DNA of 16,540 nucleotides from the NCBI GenBank assembly GCA_046706185.1, contig JBJKPR010000064.1, positions 1-16,540 of the forward strand. The letters run 5' to 3'. This stretch comes from JAJZXY01 sp046706185 (GTDB lineage Archaea > Thermoplasmatota > Thermoplasmata > Sysuiplasmatales > Sysuiplasmataceae). Of this stretch, positions 1 to 6,298 are shown piece after piece; the first letter of the stretch is position 1; every line of letters starts with the position of its first letter. The notes under the pieces were generated by a model that was not told where the DNA came from, did not search any database, and saw only the letters and a program-made list of their open reading frames with translations. The position numbers were made by a program, and so were the translations under genes.

Positions 1-27
1 CCGAAGTAGGGACAGAACAACATAGAA

Positions 28-38
28 ACTTTTTAATG
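28..38 (+). promoter_or_regulatory. Candidate box A (TATA) for ftsZ
   Basis: An AT-rich stretch (ACTTTTTAATG) lies about 75-85 bases before the chosen ftsZ start. With the usual archaeal spacing of about 26 bases it would start transcription near position 59, giving a leader of roughly 50 bases. This rests on position and base composition only. Confidence 0.35.
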
Positions 39-111
39 TTTCAAAATGATAGACCTTCACAATACCTGTAATTCCTGATCCTTGGGATGGGTGGGATGCG
101 AGGTCGGCCCT

Positions 112-1221
112 ATGAAATCGTTGGTAAATGATGCATTGTCGAGAGTGTCGCAGGATGACGGCTCTGCGGAGCCTGAGCTGGCAGGGGATGGGTTCAGCGC
201 GGAAGACGACGAATTGATAAAGATACTTTCCGGGCTGAAGACGAACATAAAGATCGTCGGATGCGGAGGCGGCGGGACCAACACGATAGACAGGCTCGTC
301 GAAACCGGTATAACTGGGGCGGAAATGTATGCCGCAAACACTGATGCCCAGCATCTTCTCATTGTAAGAGCGCCTCACAAGATACTTCTTGGAAGAAGGA
401 GCACCAGAGGGCTTGGAGCTGGAGCGCTGCCACAGGTCGGGGAGGAGGCAGCCAGAGAAGCAGAGGACGATCTCAGGAAATCAATTCAGGGCGCTGACAT
501 CGTTTTTGTCACTGCCGGGCTTGGCGGTGGAACAGGCACTGGAGCGGCACCGTTTGTGTCGCAGCTCGCCAAGGAAATGGGCTCACTGACAATAGCCATC
601 TGCACCTCACCGTTTAAGGCGGAGGGCGCCATAAGGTCGGAGAATGCAGAATGGGGACTTGAAAGGCTCAGGAATGTGGCTGACACTGTTATTGTCATAC
701 CGAACGACAAGCTGTTGGAGCTGGTTCCAAGGCTCTCGCTGAATGCTGCCTTCAAGGTCGCGGATGAGGTGCTCGTCAGGAGCATCAAGGGAATAACAGA
801 GGTGATAACAAAACCTGGACTCGTCAACCTCGACTTCAACGATTTGAAGACGATCATGAAGGGCGGAGGGGTTGCGATGATCGGGCTTGGCGAGGGAGAG
901 GGCGAGGAAAGAGCAAGCGATGCTGTGGTTGAAGCGATAAACTCGCCTCTTATAGACGTGGACATCTCAGGGGCAAACGGTGCTCTGGTCAACGTTGTCG
1001 GAGGGCCTGACATGACTGTGAGCGAGGCGGAACGGGTTGCCGAAATGATACAGACCAAGGTCAGTCCGTCTGCAAGGCTGATCTGGGGCGCAGCGATTGA
1101 CCCTGCAATGGAGAAGAAGATAAGGGTCATGGTTGTGCTGACCGGTGTCAAGTCCAAGCACATACTCGGACCGGCTGACAACATAGAGAGCAAGTCAATA
1201 GACATGGACTTCATCAGGTGA
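112..1221 (+). CDS. ftsZ: Cell division protein FtsZ (archaeal FtsZ1 type)
   Basis: Tubulin-superfamily GTPase that polymerises into the cytokinetic ring at midcell. The product has 369 residues. The N-terminal GTP-binding segment (IKIVGCGGGGTN, about residues 46-57), the tubulin signature GLGGGTGTGAAP (about 136-147) and the T7 catalytic loop NLDFNDL (about 239-245), with the Asp residues that complete GTP hydrolysis in the neighbouring subunit, are all readable. The first 35 residues form an acidic, poorly conserved extension. I chose ATG 112 over an in-frame TTG at 82 because GAGGT (100-104) sits 7 bases before it and archaeal FtsZ1 proteins begin similarly. It stands upstream of secE-spt5-rpl11, the arrangement known for euryarchaeal FtsZ1. 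No key residue is missing. Confidence 0.96.
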   Translation: MKSLVNDALSRVSQDDGSAEPELAGDGFSAEDDELIKILSGLKTNIKIVGCGGGGTNTIDRLVETGITGAEMYAANTDAQHLLIVRAPHKILLGRRSTRGLGAGALPQVGEEAAREAEDDLRKSIQGADIVFVTAGLGGGTGTGAAPFVSQLAKEMGSLTIAICTSPFKAEGAIRSENAEWGLERLRNVADTVIVIPNDKLLELVPRLSLNAAFKVADEVLVRSIKGITEVITKPGLVNLDFNDLKTIMKGGGVAMIGLGEGEGEERASDAVVEAINSPLIDVDISGANGALVNVVGGPDMTVSEAERVAEMIQTKVSPSARLIWGAAIDPAMEKKIRVMVVLTGVKSKHILGPADNIESKSIDMDFIR

Positions 1222-1350
1222 CCGCGACCGTAAAGCGAGAGGGCAAAGTCCCTGCCGTAGCCACGACTCCTGCCTGCCCGCGTGCTGCCTGCCGTTCTGG
1301 CCACAGGCCTGTGATTTATCCAGGATGGTTTGTTCCAGGACACTCTAAAG

Positions 1351-1361
1351 CCTTTTATGAG
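1351..1361 (+). promoter_or_regulatory. Candidate box A for the zinc-ribbon/PH gene
   Basis: CCTTTTATGAG is centred about 31 bases before ATG 1388. Usual spacing would place the transcript start about 5 bases before the start codon, so the mRNA would be nearly leaderless. The gene may therefore be transcribed separately from ftsZ. Confidence 0.35.
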
Positions 1362-1387
1362 AAAACGCCGATAGTGGAAAGGGGAAA

Positions 1388-2155
1388 ATGCCATATTGTC
1401 CGGCATGTGGGGAACAGGTAAGCGCTGGTGCGAAATTCTGCGAAAAATGCGGCAGTCCTGTGAACACGCCTTCCGCTGCCACACAGACTGAGAGTCATGC
1501 ACAGGTAGCGACGGCGGCGGACCTGTCGAACGACCCGGTACTGAAAGACTACTCTCCAATCGAGCCGCCTCCCGACCTGCCGTTCAGACTGCAGGAGGGG
1601 GAGGTCATATACAAGAACTTCAGGCCAAGCAGCAGGGTCGTTGTGAAATTCGCCTTCGGCGGTGTTGTTACATTTATTGTGCTGGCTGTTTTCCTTTACT
1701 ACCTCGGTTCAATTCTCGCGATCCTTCCGCAGGGAAGCCCGGGACGTGTTGACCTTCTTGTGATGATTTACGGGTTCTGGGCTTTCGCTGTCCTGATTCT
1801 TGCCTTCGGCATAATCGGGGGGTTCATGGCCTACAGGAAGTACTCCTACTGGATTACAAACATGAGGACGGTTGGGAGGAGGGGGTTAATCGGCTACTCC
1901 ACCGATTCCATGCCCTACGACAACGTTGCGGATGTAATCATCATGAGGGGGGCGCTCGACAGGCTGCTCGGCATCTCCAGCGTTTACATCCAGCCATACG
2001 GGGGAGCTGGCTACATCAATGCACCCGGAGGGGCAGCAACCAACAGGCTTACCGGTTCCAATACATTTCTCGGCCTCATCCCTTCGGAAGCACCCGAAAT
2101 ACAGCGCCTGATATTCCATCTCAGGGAATTGAAGAAGCAGGCAAAGCCCCGCTGA
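1388..2155 (+). CDS. Zinc-ribbon membrane protein with bPH2 (DUF304/YdbS-like) domain
   Basis: Function unknown. A short N-terminal zinc ribbon has CPAC and CEKC pairs (Cys4, Cys7, Cys18, Cys21), followed by a low-complexity Ser/Thr/Ala linker to about residue 60. Two hydrophobic segments follow (about 83-112 and 123-150), which I read as a transmembrane hairpin. The C-terminal 100 residues begin after the KYSYWITNMR motif and contain a VGRRGLIGYSTDSMPYDNVADV pattern, which is typical of the bacterial-PH-like domain (bPH2/DUF304), where the strand after the membrane hairpin reads 'T..R......G........I.Y..I..V'. Purine-rich GGAAAGGGG precedes ATG 1388. The gene lies between ftsZ and secE, so a link to the membrane, division or secretion is possible, but that is inference from position only. 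Confidence 0.8.
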   Translation: MPYCPACGEQVSAGAKFCEKCGSPVNTPSAATQTESHAQVATAADLSNDPVLKDYSPIEPPPDLPFRLQEGEVIYKNFRPSSRVVVKFAFGGVVTFIVLAVFLYYLGSILAILPQGSPGRVDLLVMIYGFWAFAVLILAFGIIGGFMAYRKYSYWITNMRTVGRRGLIGYSTDSMPYDNVADVIIMRGALDRLLGISSVYIQPYGGAGYINAPGGAATNRLTGSNTFLGLIPSEAPEIQRLIFHLRELKKQAKPR

Positions 2156-2215
2156 GTGAAAACGAGTGAAAATGATGAGCGTTGAAATACTCCCCTGCCG
2201 CCAGTCATGGCAAAG

Positions 2216-2228
2216 AAATATTAAGTAG
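2216..2228 (+). promoter_or_regulatory. Candidate box A for the secE-spt5-rpl11 operon
   Basis: AAATATTAAGTAG stands alone as an AT-rich block in the 142-base spacer before secE. Usual spacing puts the transcript start near 2247 and gives a leader of about 50 bases with GAAGGTAG as the ribosome binding site. Confidence 0.4.
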
Positions 2229-2298
2229 TAGGCAGAATTGACTCCGGATCACAGCGAATGCGCCCTCGAAAAGCGCATCCACAAGAAGGTAGTCTCAA

Positions 2299-2556
2299 AT
2301 GAGCAATTCGATAACCAACTTTGACTTCACCGAGACAACCTACCAGGTTCAGCGAAAGCTGGAAGACAGGTTCAGGAACATCGGTAAAGGAAAGTATGGC
2401 AGGATATTCAAGATGGCGAGGAAGCCAACCATGGATGAGTACGTCAGGGTAGTCAAGATGGTCGCGCTGGGACTTTTTCTCATTGGCGGACTTGGTTTTC
2501 TCCTTTACTGGCTGTGGACCAACTTCCCGGGTATTGCGCCAGGGATATTCGGATGA
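2299..2556 (+). CDS. secE: Preprotein translocase subunit SecE (Sec61-gamma/Sss1 type)
   Basis: Small single-span subunit that clamps the SecY channel in the cytoplasmic membrane. The 85-residue product has the archaeal/eukaryal layout. It has a polar N-terminal 30 residues, then the amphipathic surface helix with the family motif ARKPTMDEYVRVVK (about 40-53). One transmembrane helix follows (about 54-73) with a short tail. ATG 2299 follows GAAGGTAG. The gene is 15 bases ahead of spt5, the same pairing as in other euryarchaea, so the two are almost certainly co-transcribed. Confidence 0.93.
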   Translation: MSNSITNFDFTETTYQVQRKLEDRFRNIGKGKYGRIFKMARKPTMDEYVRVVKMVALGLFLIGGLGFLLYWLWTNFPGIAPGIFG

Positions 2557-2571
2557 ACCGGGGGGTTGCTG

Positions 2572-3435
2572 ATGTCATCGTATGAAACAGGTGGTGGAAT
2601 AGCGGAGGGACAGGGGATCAGGGCGTTCCTGATGGAAGTGCCCGGAGAGAAGGAAGCGGTCGTTCCAGTCGGCGGGGATGCCGAGTTCAGCGCAAAACTG
2701 AAGCTTGAAAGCGACGGTCAGTTCCGGTTCGTTGTTGAGCCGAAGCTTGTAAGCGAAGTCGAGGGCTCTCCCGACTGGCAGGTAAAGGTATATCTGGACG
2801 GCGTGATGAAATGGGACAGCTACACGAACCTTCCGTCCGAATTCAGTGCAAACCTCAGCACAGGCGATCACTGGATTACAGTGGATGTTGTGGTCGCTCC
2901 GGGTGCATCGTTTGGAGATGCAACTGAAGTGGGAATCACGACAACAGCACGCAGCACAACTGAGGCGTGCAGGTTCAAGGTGGCGGTCAGGCCATCCATC
3001 CTTGCGGTCAAGACGGCTATCGGACAGGAGAGGGAGGTTGCGGACTCCATAGGTGCCAGGGCCAAGGACAGCCAGCTGGGCATTTACTCGATACTTCTTC
3101 CCTCCACGATCAGGGGCTATGTCCTCATAGAGGCGATGAACAGCGACAAGATAGAGAACGCGGTCCGGGGGATCAGGAAGACTCACGGGCTTGTGAAGGG
3201 AGAGACTTCGCTCGAGGAGGTCAGCCATTTCCTGACGCCAAAACCGACTGTCAGCGGCATTGTTGAAGGCGATATAGTTGAGCTTATCTCGGGCCCGTTC
3301 AAGGGGGAAAAGGCACGAGTGCAGCGCATAGACCACAGCAAAGAGGAAATAACAGTCGAACTATTCGAGGCGGTCGTCCCCATACCAGTCACAGTAAGAG
3401 GGGACCATGTTCGTGTGATTGAAAAGGAAAAATGA
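2572..3435 (+). CDS. spt5: Transcription elongation factor Spt5 (NusG) with an extra N-terminal domain
   Basis: Processivity factor that binds the clamp coiled coil of RNA polymerase, usually as a dimer with Spt4. The NGN domain (about residues 142-224) runs from ILAVKTAIGQEREVA through GIYSILLPSTIRGYVLIEA. The KOW domain (about 231-284) includes VSGIVEGDIVELISGPFKGEKARV. At 287 residues it is roughly twice the usual archaeal length of about 150. The extra 140 N-terminal residues are rich in beta-prone segments (WQVKVYLDGVMKW, GDHWITVDVVVAPG, ATEVGITTTA) and resemble an Ig-like/NEW3-type beta sandwich; that assignment is mine and low-confidence. I chose ATG 2572 over TTG 2566 because GGGGGG (2560-2565) lies just upstream. 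The gene sits in the secE-spt5-rpl11 operon. Confidence 0.92.
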   Translation: MSSYETGGGIAEGQGIRAFLMEVPGEKEAVVPVGGDAEFSAKLKLESDGQFRFVVEPKLVSEVEGSPDWQVKVYLDGVMKWDSYTNLPSEFSANLSTGDHWITVDVVVAPGASFGDATEVGITTTARSTTEACRFKVAVRPSILAVKTAIGQEREVADSIGARAKDSQLGIYSILLPSTIRGYVLIEAMNSDKIENAVRGIRKTHGLVKGETSLEEVSHFLTPKPTVSGIVEGDIVELISGPFKGEKARVQRIDHSKEEITVELFEAVVPIPVTVRGDHVRVIEKEK

Positions 3436-3461
3436 AGCAATACAGGAAAAGGTGATTACTC

Positions 3462-3935
3462 ATGGCTGACAGGATAAATGCTCTCATCGACGCAGGGAAG
3501 GCAACACCGGGAAACCCGCTTGGACCCGCACTTGGTCCGCTTGGGGTAAATGTTGCCAAGATCGTCCAGGAAATCAATGAAAAGACAAAGCAGTTCGCAG
3601 GCATGAAGGTGCCGGTAACCATTGAGGTGAACGCCGACAAGACTTTCGGCATTACAGTCGGAACACCTCCCACAACAGCACTCATACTCAAGGAGCTTGG
3701 CGTCGAAAAGGGCTCCGGCAACCCCAGGTCGACCAAGGCAGGCAATCTTTCCATGGCGCAGGTCCTGAAAATAGCGGAAATGAAGAAGGAGGCGTCTCTT
3801 GGGGCGACTGTGAAGACGAGGGCAAAAGAGGTTGTCGGAACGTGCGTCTCTGTCGGCGTCACCGTAGAGGGTAAGGAGCCTAAGGCGATAATCGACGAAA
3901 TAAACAAGGGAGACTGGGACAGCAGGTTGAAGTGA
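3462..3935 (+). CDS. rpl11: Large-subunit ribosomal protein uL11 (L11)
   Basis: Forms the base of the L12 stalk with 23S rRNA at the GTPase-associated centre. The 157-residue product has the diagnostic Pro/Gly-rich N-terminal segment GKATPGNPLGPALGPLGVNV (about 12-31) that contacts factors. It is followed by the domain hinge and the rRNA-binding C-terminal domain (KTFGITVGTPPTTALILKEL onward), with an archaeal C-terminal extension ending DWDSRLK. GGTGAT at 3451-3456 is an excellent ribosome binding site for ATG 3462. It is the last gene of the secE-spt5-rpl11 unit; a 450-base spacer separates it from rpl1, although the two are often adjacent in archaea. Confidence 0.97.
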   Translation: MADRINALIDAGKATPGNPLGPALGPLGVNVAKIVQEINEKTKQFAGMKVPVTIEVNADKTFGITVGTPPTTALILKELGVEKGSGNPRSTKAGNLSMAQVLKIAEMKKEASLGATVKTRAKEVVGTCVSVGVTVEGKEPKAIIDEINKGDWDSRLK

Positions 3936-4300
3936 CACTGCTCCCGAATGCTTTGGCTTGCAGCAGCGGCAGGCTCCTTCACGGATAGGGAAGGATGAAA
4001 GGAAACATCATCCGGCAGTGACAGAACGTCAGGGCATGTACGTAACGGAGCCAGTCACGGCTGTACAGGAGCTGTGGGTCATACCTGAGCTCCTCTTGCC
4101 CTGCGGCTGACTCTTTCCTGCTCTTTCTGAAAACCGGGGATTTCGCCACAGCTGTTCTATCAGCTTCGCCATATTTCTGCAGGACGTATCAACAGTACTG
4201 ACCAGTGCTGCGATTGACGAAGCGCGTTCCAGCACTCCTGAAATGTAATGCCCTCACCGGAAGTCTTGGGGCACGGCGCCTGTAGCGTGATGCAGGCAAA
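3936..4300 (+). other. Noncoding spacer between rpl11 and rpl1 with strong RNA folding potential
   Basis: No convincing gene is present; the 68-residue minus-strand frame at 4029-4235 resembles nothing I recognise. The left half holds several complementary segments, annotated separately as a candidate structured RNA. A pyrimidine-rich tract at 4111-4129 could end the upstream transcript. From about 4140 to 4300 I see nothing clear. Confidence 0.6.
3993..4129 (+). ncRNA. Candidate structured RNA or structured 3' UTR of rpl11
   Basis: A first hairpin pairs GGATGA (3993-3998) with TCATCC (4008-4013). A second unit folds as a three-way junction. The closing stem is CAGGGCA (4030-4036) with TGCCCTG (4097-4103). 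Arm one is TGTAC (4037-4041) with GTACA (4063-4067), carrying an inner AGCC/GGCT stem (4049-4052, 4059-4062) and a 7-base bulge. Arm two is GGAGCT (4068-4073) with AGCTCC (4088-4093), extended by GGGT/ACCT (4076-4079, 4083-4086). The arms abut without unpaired bases on the 5' side. A pyrimidine-rich tract (4111-4129) follows, as at archaeal terminators. The stems are seen directly; that they form in a transcript is inference. Motifs of RNase P RNA and SRP RNA are absent. Either strand could be the transcript. Confidence 0.4.
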
Positions 4301-4310
4301 GGTTTAAATC
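4301..4310 (+). promoter_or_regulatory. Candidate box A for the rpl1-rpl10-rpl12 operon
   Basis: GGTTTAAATC is a near-consensus archaeal box A. Usual spacing gives a transcript start near 4332, so the mRNA would have a leader of about 50 bases before the TTG start at 4384. It also means the in-frame GTG at 4324 would lie upstream of the transcript start. Confidence 0.55.
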
Positions 4311-4371
4311 ATGGTTGCCTTAGGTGAATCCTGCCGTTGTAGGAGAACCGGTCAGGTTCGCTGCACTACAA

Positions 4372-4380
4372 GAGGATGAT
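4372..4380 (+). promoter_or_regulatory. Ribosome binding site that fixes the uL1 start
   Basis: GAGGATGAT differs by one base from GAGGTGAT-type anti-16S complements, and its GAGG core ends 8 bases before TTG 4384. This supports TTG 4384 over the upstream in-frame GTG 4324. Confidence 0.6.
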
Positions 4381-4383
4381 TAT

Positions 4384-5022
4384 TTGGCAAACAAGGAAAC
4401 AGTTGAAGCCGTCAAGAAGGCAATAACAATCGCTCCTCAGAGGAAGTTTGAGGAAAGCGTCGAAGTTGCCATCAACCTGAAGGATGTCGACCTGTCTGTC
4501 CCGAAGAACAGGATACAGGAGGACATAATACTGCCCAAGGGAAGGGGCAAGACGATAAAGGTGTGCCTTTTCGGAGGCGGAGAAATGGCCCTCAAGGCAA
4601 GGTCTTCCGCGGACCTCGTCATATCCCCGGATGAGTTCAACAAGTACATGGACGACAAGAAGAATGCAAAAAGCCTGGCCAGGCAGTACGATTACTTTGT
4701 CGCCGAGGCGCCCCTGATGGCCACAATCGGCAGGAGGATGGGTGTAGTGCTGGGTCCGAGAGGAAAGATGCCGAAGCCAATACAGCCTGGTTCAGACCCC
4801 TCACCTGTCATCAGCACCCTAAAAAGGACCACATCAGTCAGGACGAGGGAGAAGAAGACGTTTCAGGCACATGTCGGGACAAAGTCGATGAGCCCCGAGG
4901 ATCTGGCTGATAACATAGACGCTGTGCTCAACAGGGTAATAGGAAGGCTCGACAAAGGAAGGATCAACCTTGAATCGGCCTACGTCAAGACAACGATGGG
5001 GCCGGCAGTGAGGATCATGTAG
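4384..5022 (+). CDS. rpl1: Large-subunit ribosomal protein uL1 (L1)
   Basis: Forms the mobile L1 stalk that guides deacylated tRNA out of the E site. From TTG 4384 the product has 212 residues, the usual archaeal length, and begins LANKETVEAVKKA like its relatives. The 20 residues encoded upstream of it (from GTG 4324) match nothing in the family and should be dropped. Recognisable segments are the VEVAINLKDVDL strand, the ILPKGRGKTIKV turn, the middle-domain GPRGKMPKPIQPG loop and the C-terminal VGTKSMSPEDLADN. In methanococcal relatives L1 represses its own operon by binding its mRNA near the start of the L1 gene; the same could apply here, unverified. It is followed by rpl10 with 9 bases between stop and start. 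Confidence 0.95.
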   Translation: MANKETVEAVKKAITIAPQRKFEESVEVAINLKDVDLSVPKNRIQEDIILPKGRGKTIKVCLFGGGEMALKARSSADLVISPDEFNKYMDDKKNAKSLARQYDYFVAEAPLMATIGRRMGVVLGPRGKMPKPIQPGSDPSPVISTLKRTTSVRTREKKTFQAHVGTKSMSPEDLADNIDAVLNRVIGRLDKGRINLESAYVKTTMGPAVRIM

Positions 5023-5031
5023 GTGCTGTTT

Positions 5032-5886
5032 ATGGCTCATACAAGAAGTTGGAAAGCGGAAAACATGAAGTTCCTGACCGATAGCATCAGGTCATCCAAG
5101 GTTGTCGGGATAGTGAGCATAAGGGGTCTCCCCGCAGCTCAGTTCCAGCAGATCAGGAAGAAGCTCAGTGGCGTCGCGCAGATACATGTCTCCAGGGGAA
5201 AGTTGATAAAAATGGCGCTGGACCAGGCCGAGCGGGAAGTGAAGGGACTTGCCCAGCTGCAGGAACTGGTTTCAAATGATCAGACAGCGGTGATTTGCTC
5301 AAGCCAGAACCCTTTCGCACTCTACAAAACACTCGAGAGAAACAAGACACACCTTGCAGCCAAAGGCGGTGAGATTGCACCCGACGACATAGAGATCAAG
5401 GCGGGCGACACAACGTTCAAGCCTGGACCCATAGTGGGCGAACTCCAGAAGGCGGGGCTGCCTGCAAGCATTGAGGGCGGCAAGGTTGTCATCAAGAAGG
5501 ACAAGATGCTGGTCAAGAAGGGAGAAGTCATAACACCCGCAGTCGCATCTGCCCTTACAAGAATGGAGATATTCCCGCTTGTGGCAGGCCTTGAGGTCAA
5601 GGCGATGTTCGAGGAGGGGCTGCTTTTCAGGAAGGATGTGCTGCAGGTCGACGATGCAAAGGTGATGTCAGACCTCGGCCTTGCATCGAAGCAGGCCCTT
5701 TCGCTGGCGGTCAAGGGCAGGTATTTCACACCGCTGAGTGTAAGACACCTGCTTGGCGATGCGCACAAGCATGCAGTTAATCTGAGCGTGAACGCAGACA
5801 TACCGACAAAGGAGACTGTGAAACTGCTCCTTTCAAAGGCTTCTGCGCAGGCATCCGCGCTCAAGAAGAAGACAGGTGATGCCTGA
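5032..5886 (+). CDS. rpl10: Large-subunit ribosomal protein uL10 (P0)
   Basis: Stalk base protein that binds 23S rRNA next to uL11 and carries the P1 dimers on its C-terminal helices. ATG 5032 gives MAHTRSWK, like other archaeal L10 proteins, and AGGTG (5021-5025) lies 6 bases upstream; the in-frame GTG 5023 is less likely. The rRNA-binding domain (about residues 10-105) and the archaeal/eukaryal inserted domain (about 107-185, including KKGEVITPAVASALTRMEI) are present. At 284 residues it is shorter than many archaeal P0 proteins. It ends in an Ala/Lys helix (SKASAQASALKKKTGDA) and lacks the acidic tail ending in GLGALFG that many archaeal L10 proteins share with P1. No frameshift restoring a tail is apparent, since rpl12 follows 30 bases later with its own binding site. 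Confidence 0.95.
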   Translation: MAHTRSWKAENMKFLTDSIRSSKVVGIVSIRGLPAAQFQQIRKKLSGVAQIHVSRGKLIKMALDQAEREVKGLAQLQELVSNDQTAVICSSQNPFALYKTLERNKTHLAAKGGEIAPDDIEIKAGDTTFKPGPIVGELQKAGLPASIEGGKVVIKKDKMLVKKGEVITPAVASALTRMEIFPLVAGLEVKAMFEEGLLFRKDVLQVDDAKVMSDLGLASKQALSLAVKGRYFTPLSVRHLLGDAHKHAVNLSVNADIPTKETVKLLLSKASAQASALKKKTGDA

Positions 5887-5916
5887 GATATCAAAAGAGA
5901 ACACGGAGGTAAAGGA

Positions 5917-6222
5917 ATGGAGTACATATACAGTGCTTTGCTGCTGCACAGCGCTGGCAAGGAGATAAACGACGAGAGTGTTGCGAACGTTATCAAGGCT
6001 GCCGGTCTCGAGCCCGATCAGGCTAGGATAAAGGCGCTCACGGCCTCGCTTAACGGCGTCAACATAGAGGAAGCGATTGCAAGCGCGGCCGTAATGGCAG
6101 CACCTGCGCCGCAGGCAGCAGCACCCGCTGAGAAGAAAGAAGAGAAAAAGAAGGAAGAGAAGAAGGAAGAGGCTGTTTCAGAAGAAGAAGCGGCAGCTGG
6201 ACTTGGGGCCCTGTTTGGCTGA
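5917..6222 (+). CDS. rpl12: Large-subunit ribosomal protein P1 (archaeal L12)
   Basis: Acidic stalk protein that dimerises on uL10 and recruits elongation factors. The 101-residue product has an N-terminal helical dimerisation domain (MEYIYSALLLHSAGKEIND to about residue 58), an Ala/Pro hinge (about 62-74), a charged Lys/Glu stretch (about 75-90) and the universal factor-binding tail EEAAAGLGALFG. GGAGGT (5905-5910) precedes ATG 5917. It is the last gene of the rpl1-rpl10-rpl12 operon and the only one here encoding the GLGALFG tail. Confidence 0.97.
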   Translation: MEYIYSALLLHSAGKEINDESVANVIKAAGLEPDQARIKALTASLNGVNIEEAIASAAVMAAPAPQAAAPAEKKEEKKKEEKKEEAVSEEEAAAGLGALFG

Positions 6223-6256
6223 ACGCCAGACTGCTTCCTGACAATCCCGGTTCGAG

Positions 6257-6273
6257 GCACGGTCCAGCCGTGC
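6257..6273 (+). terminator. GC-rich hairpin after rpl12
   Basis: GCACGG (6257-6262) and CCGTGC (6268-6273) form a perfect 6-bp stem with a 5-base loop between rpl12 and the acetyltransferase gene. No U-run follows, only TTCC, so it may reduce read-through or protect the mRNA end rather than be a classical terminator. Confidence 0.3.
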
Positions 6274-6298
6274 TTCCAAACACAGCGGCGGGCGATCC

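Noticed and set aside
486..1559. 357-residue minus-strand frame over ftsZ
   Set aside because: Shadow of ftsZ and the next gene; low-complexity Ser/Pro-rich translation typical of antisense frames.
2172..2178. ATGATGA as box C of a C/D guide RNA before secE
   Set aside because: No CTGA box D or D' at a suitable distance.
2575..3336. 253-residue minus-strand frame over spt5
   Set aside because: Antisense to a gene with clear NGN and KOW domains; no family features.
3993..4129. RNase P RNA or SRP RNA in the spacer
   Set aside because: The conserved GAGGAAAGTCC-type and GGAAGG-type core motifs are absent on both strands, and the folded part is too short.
4029..4235. 68-residue minus-strand frame in the rpl11-rpl1 spacer
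   Set aside because: No recognisable family or domain, no clear binding site, and it spans the foldable RNA region.
6241..6280. tRNA-like fragment (GGTTCGAGGC) after rpl12
   Set aside because: Only a T-arm-like string; no acceptor, D or anticodon stems can be built around it.
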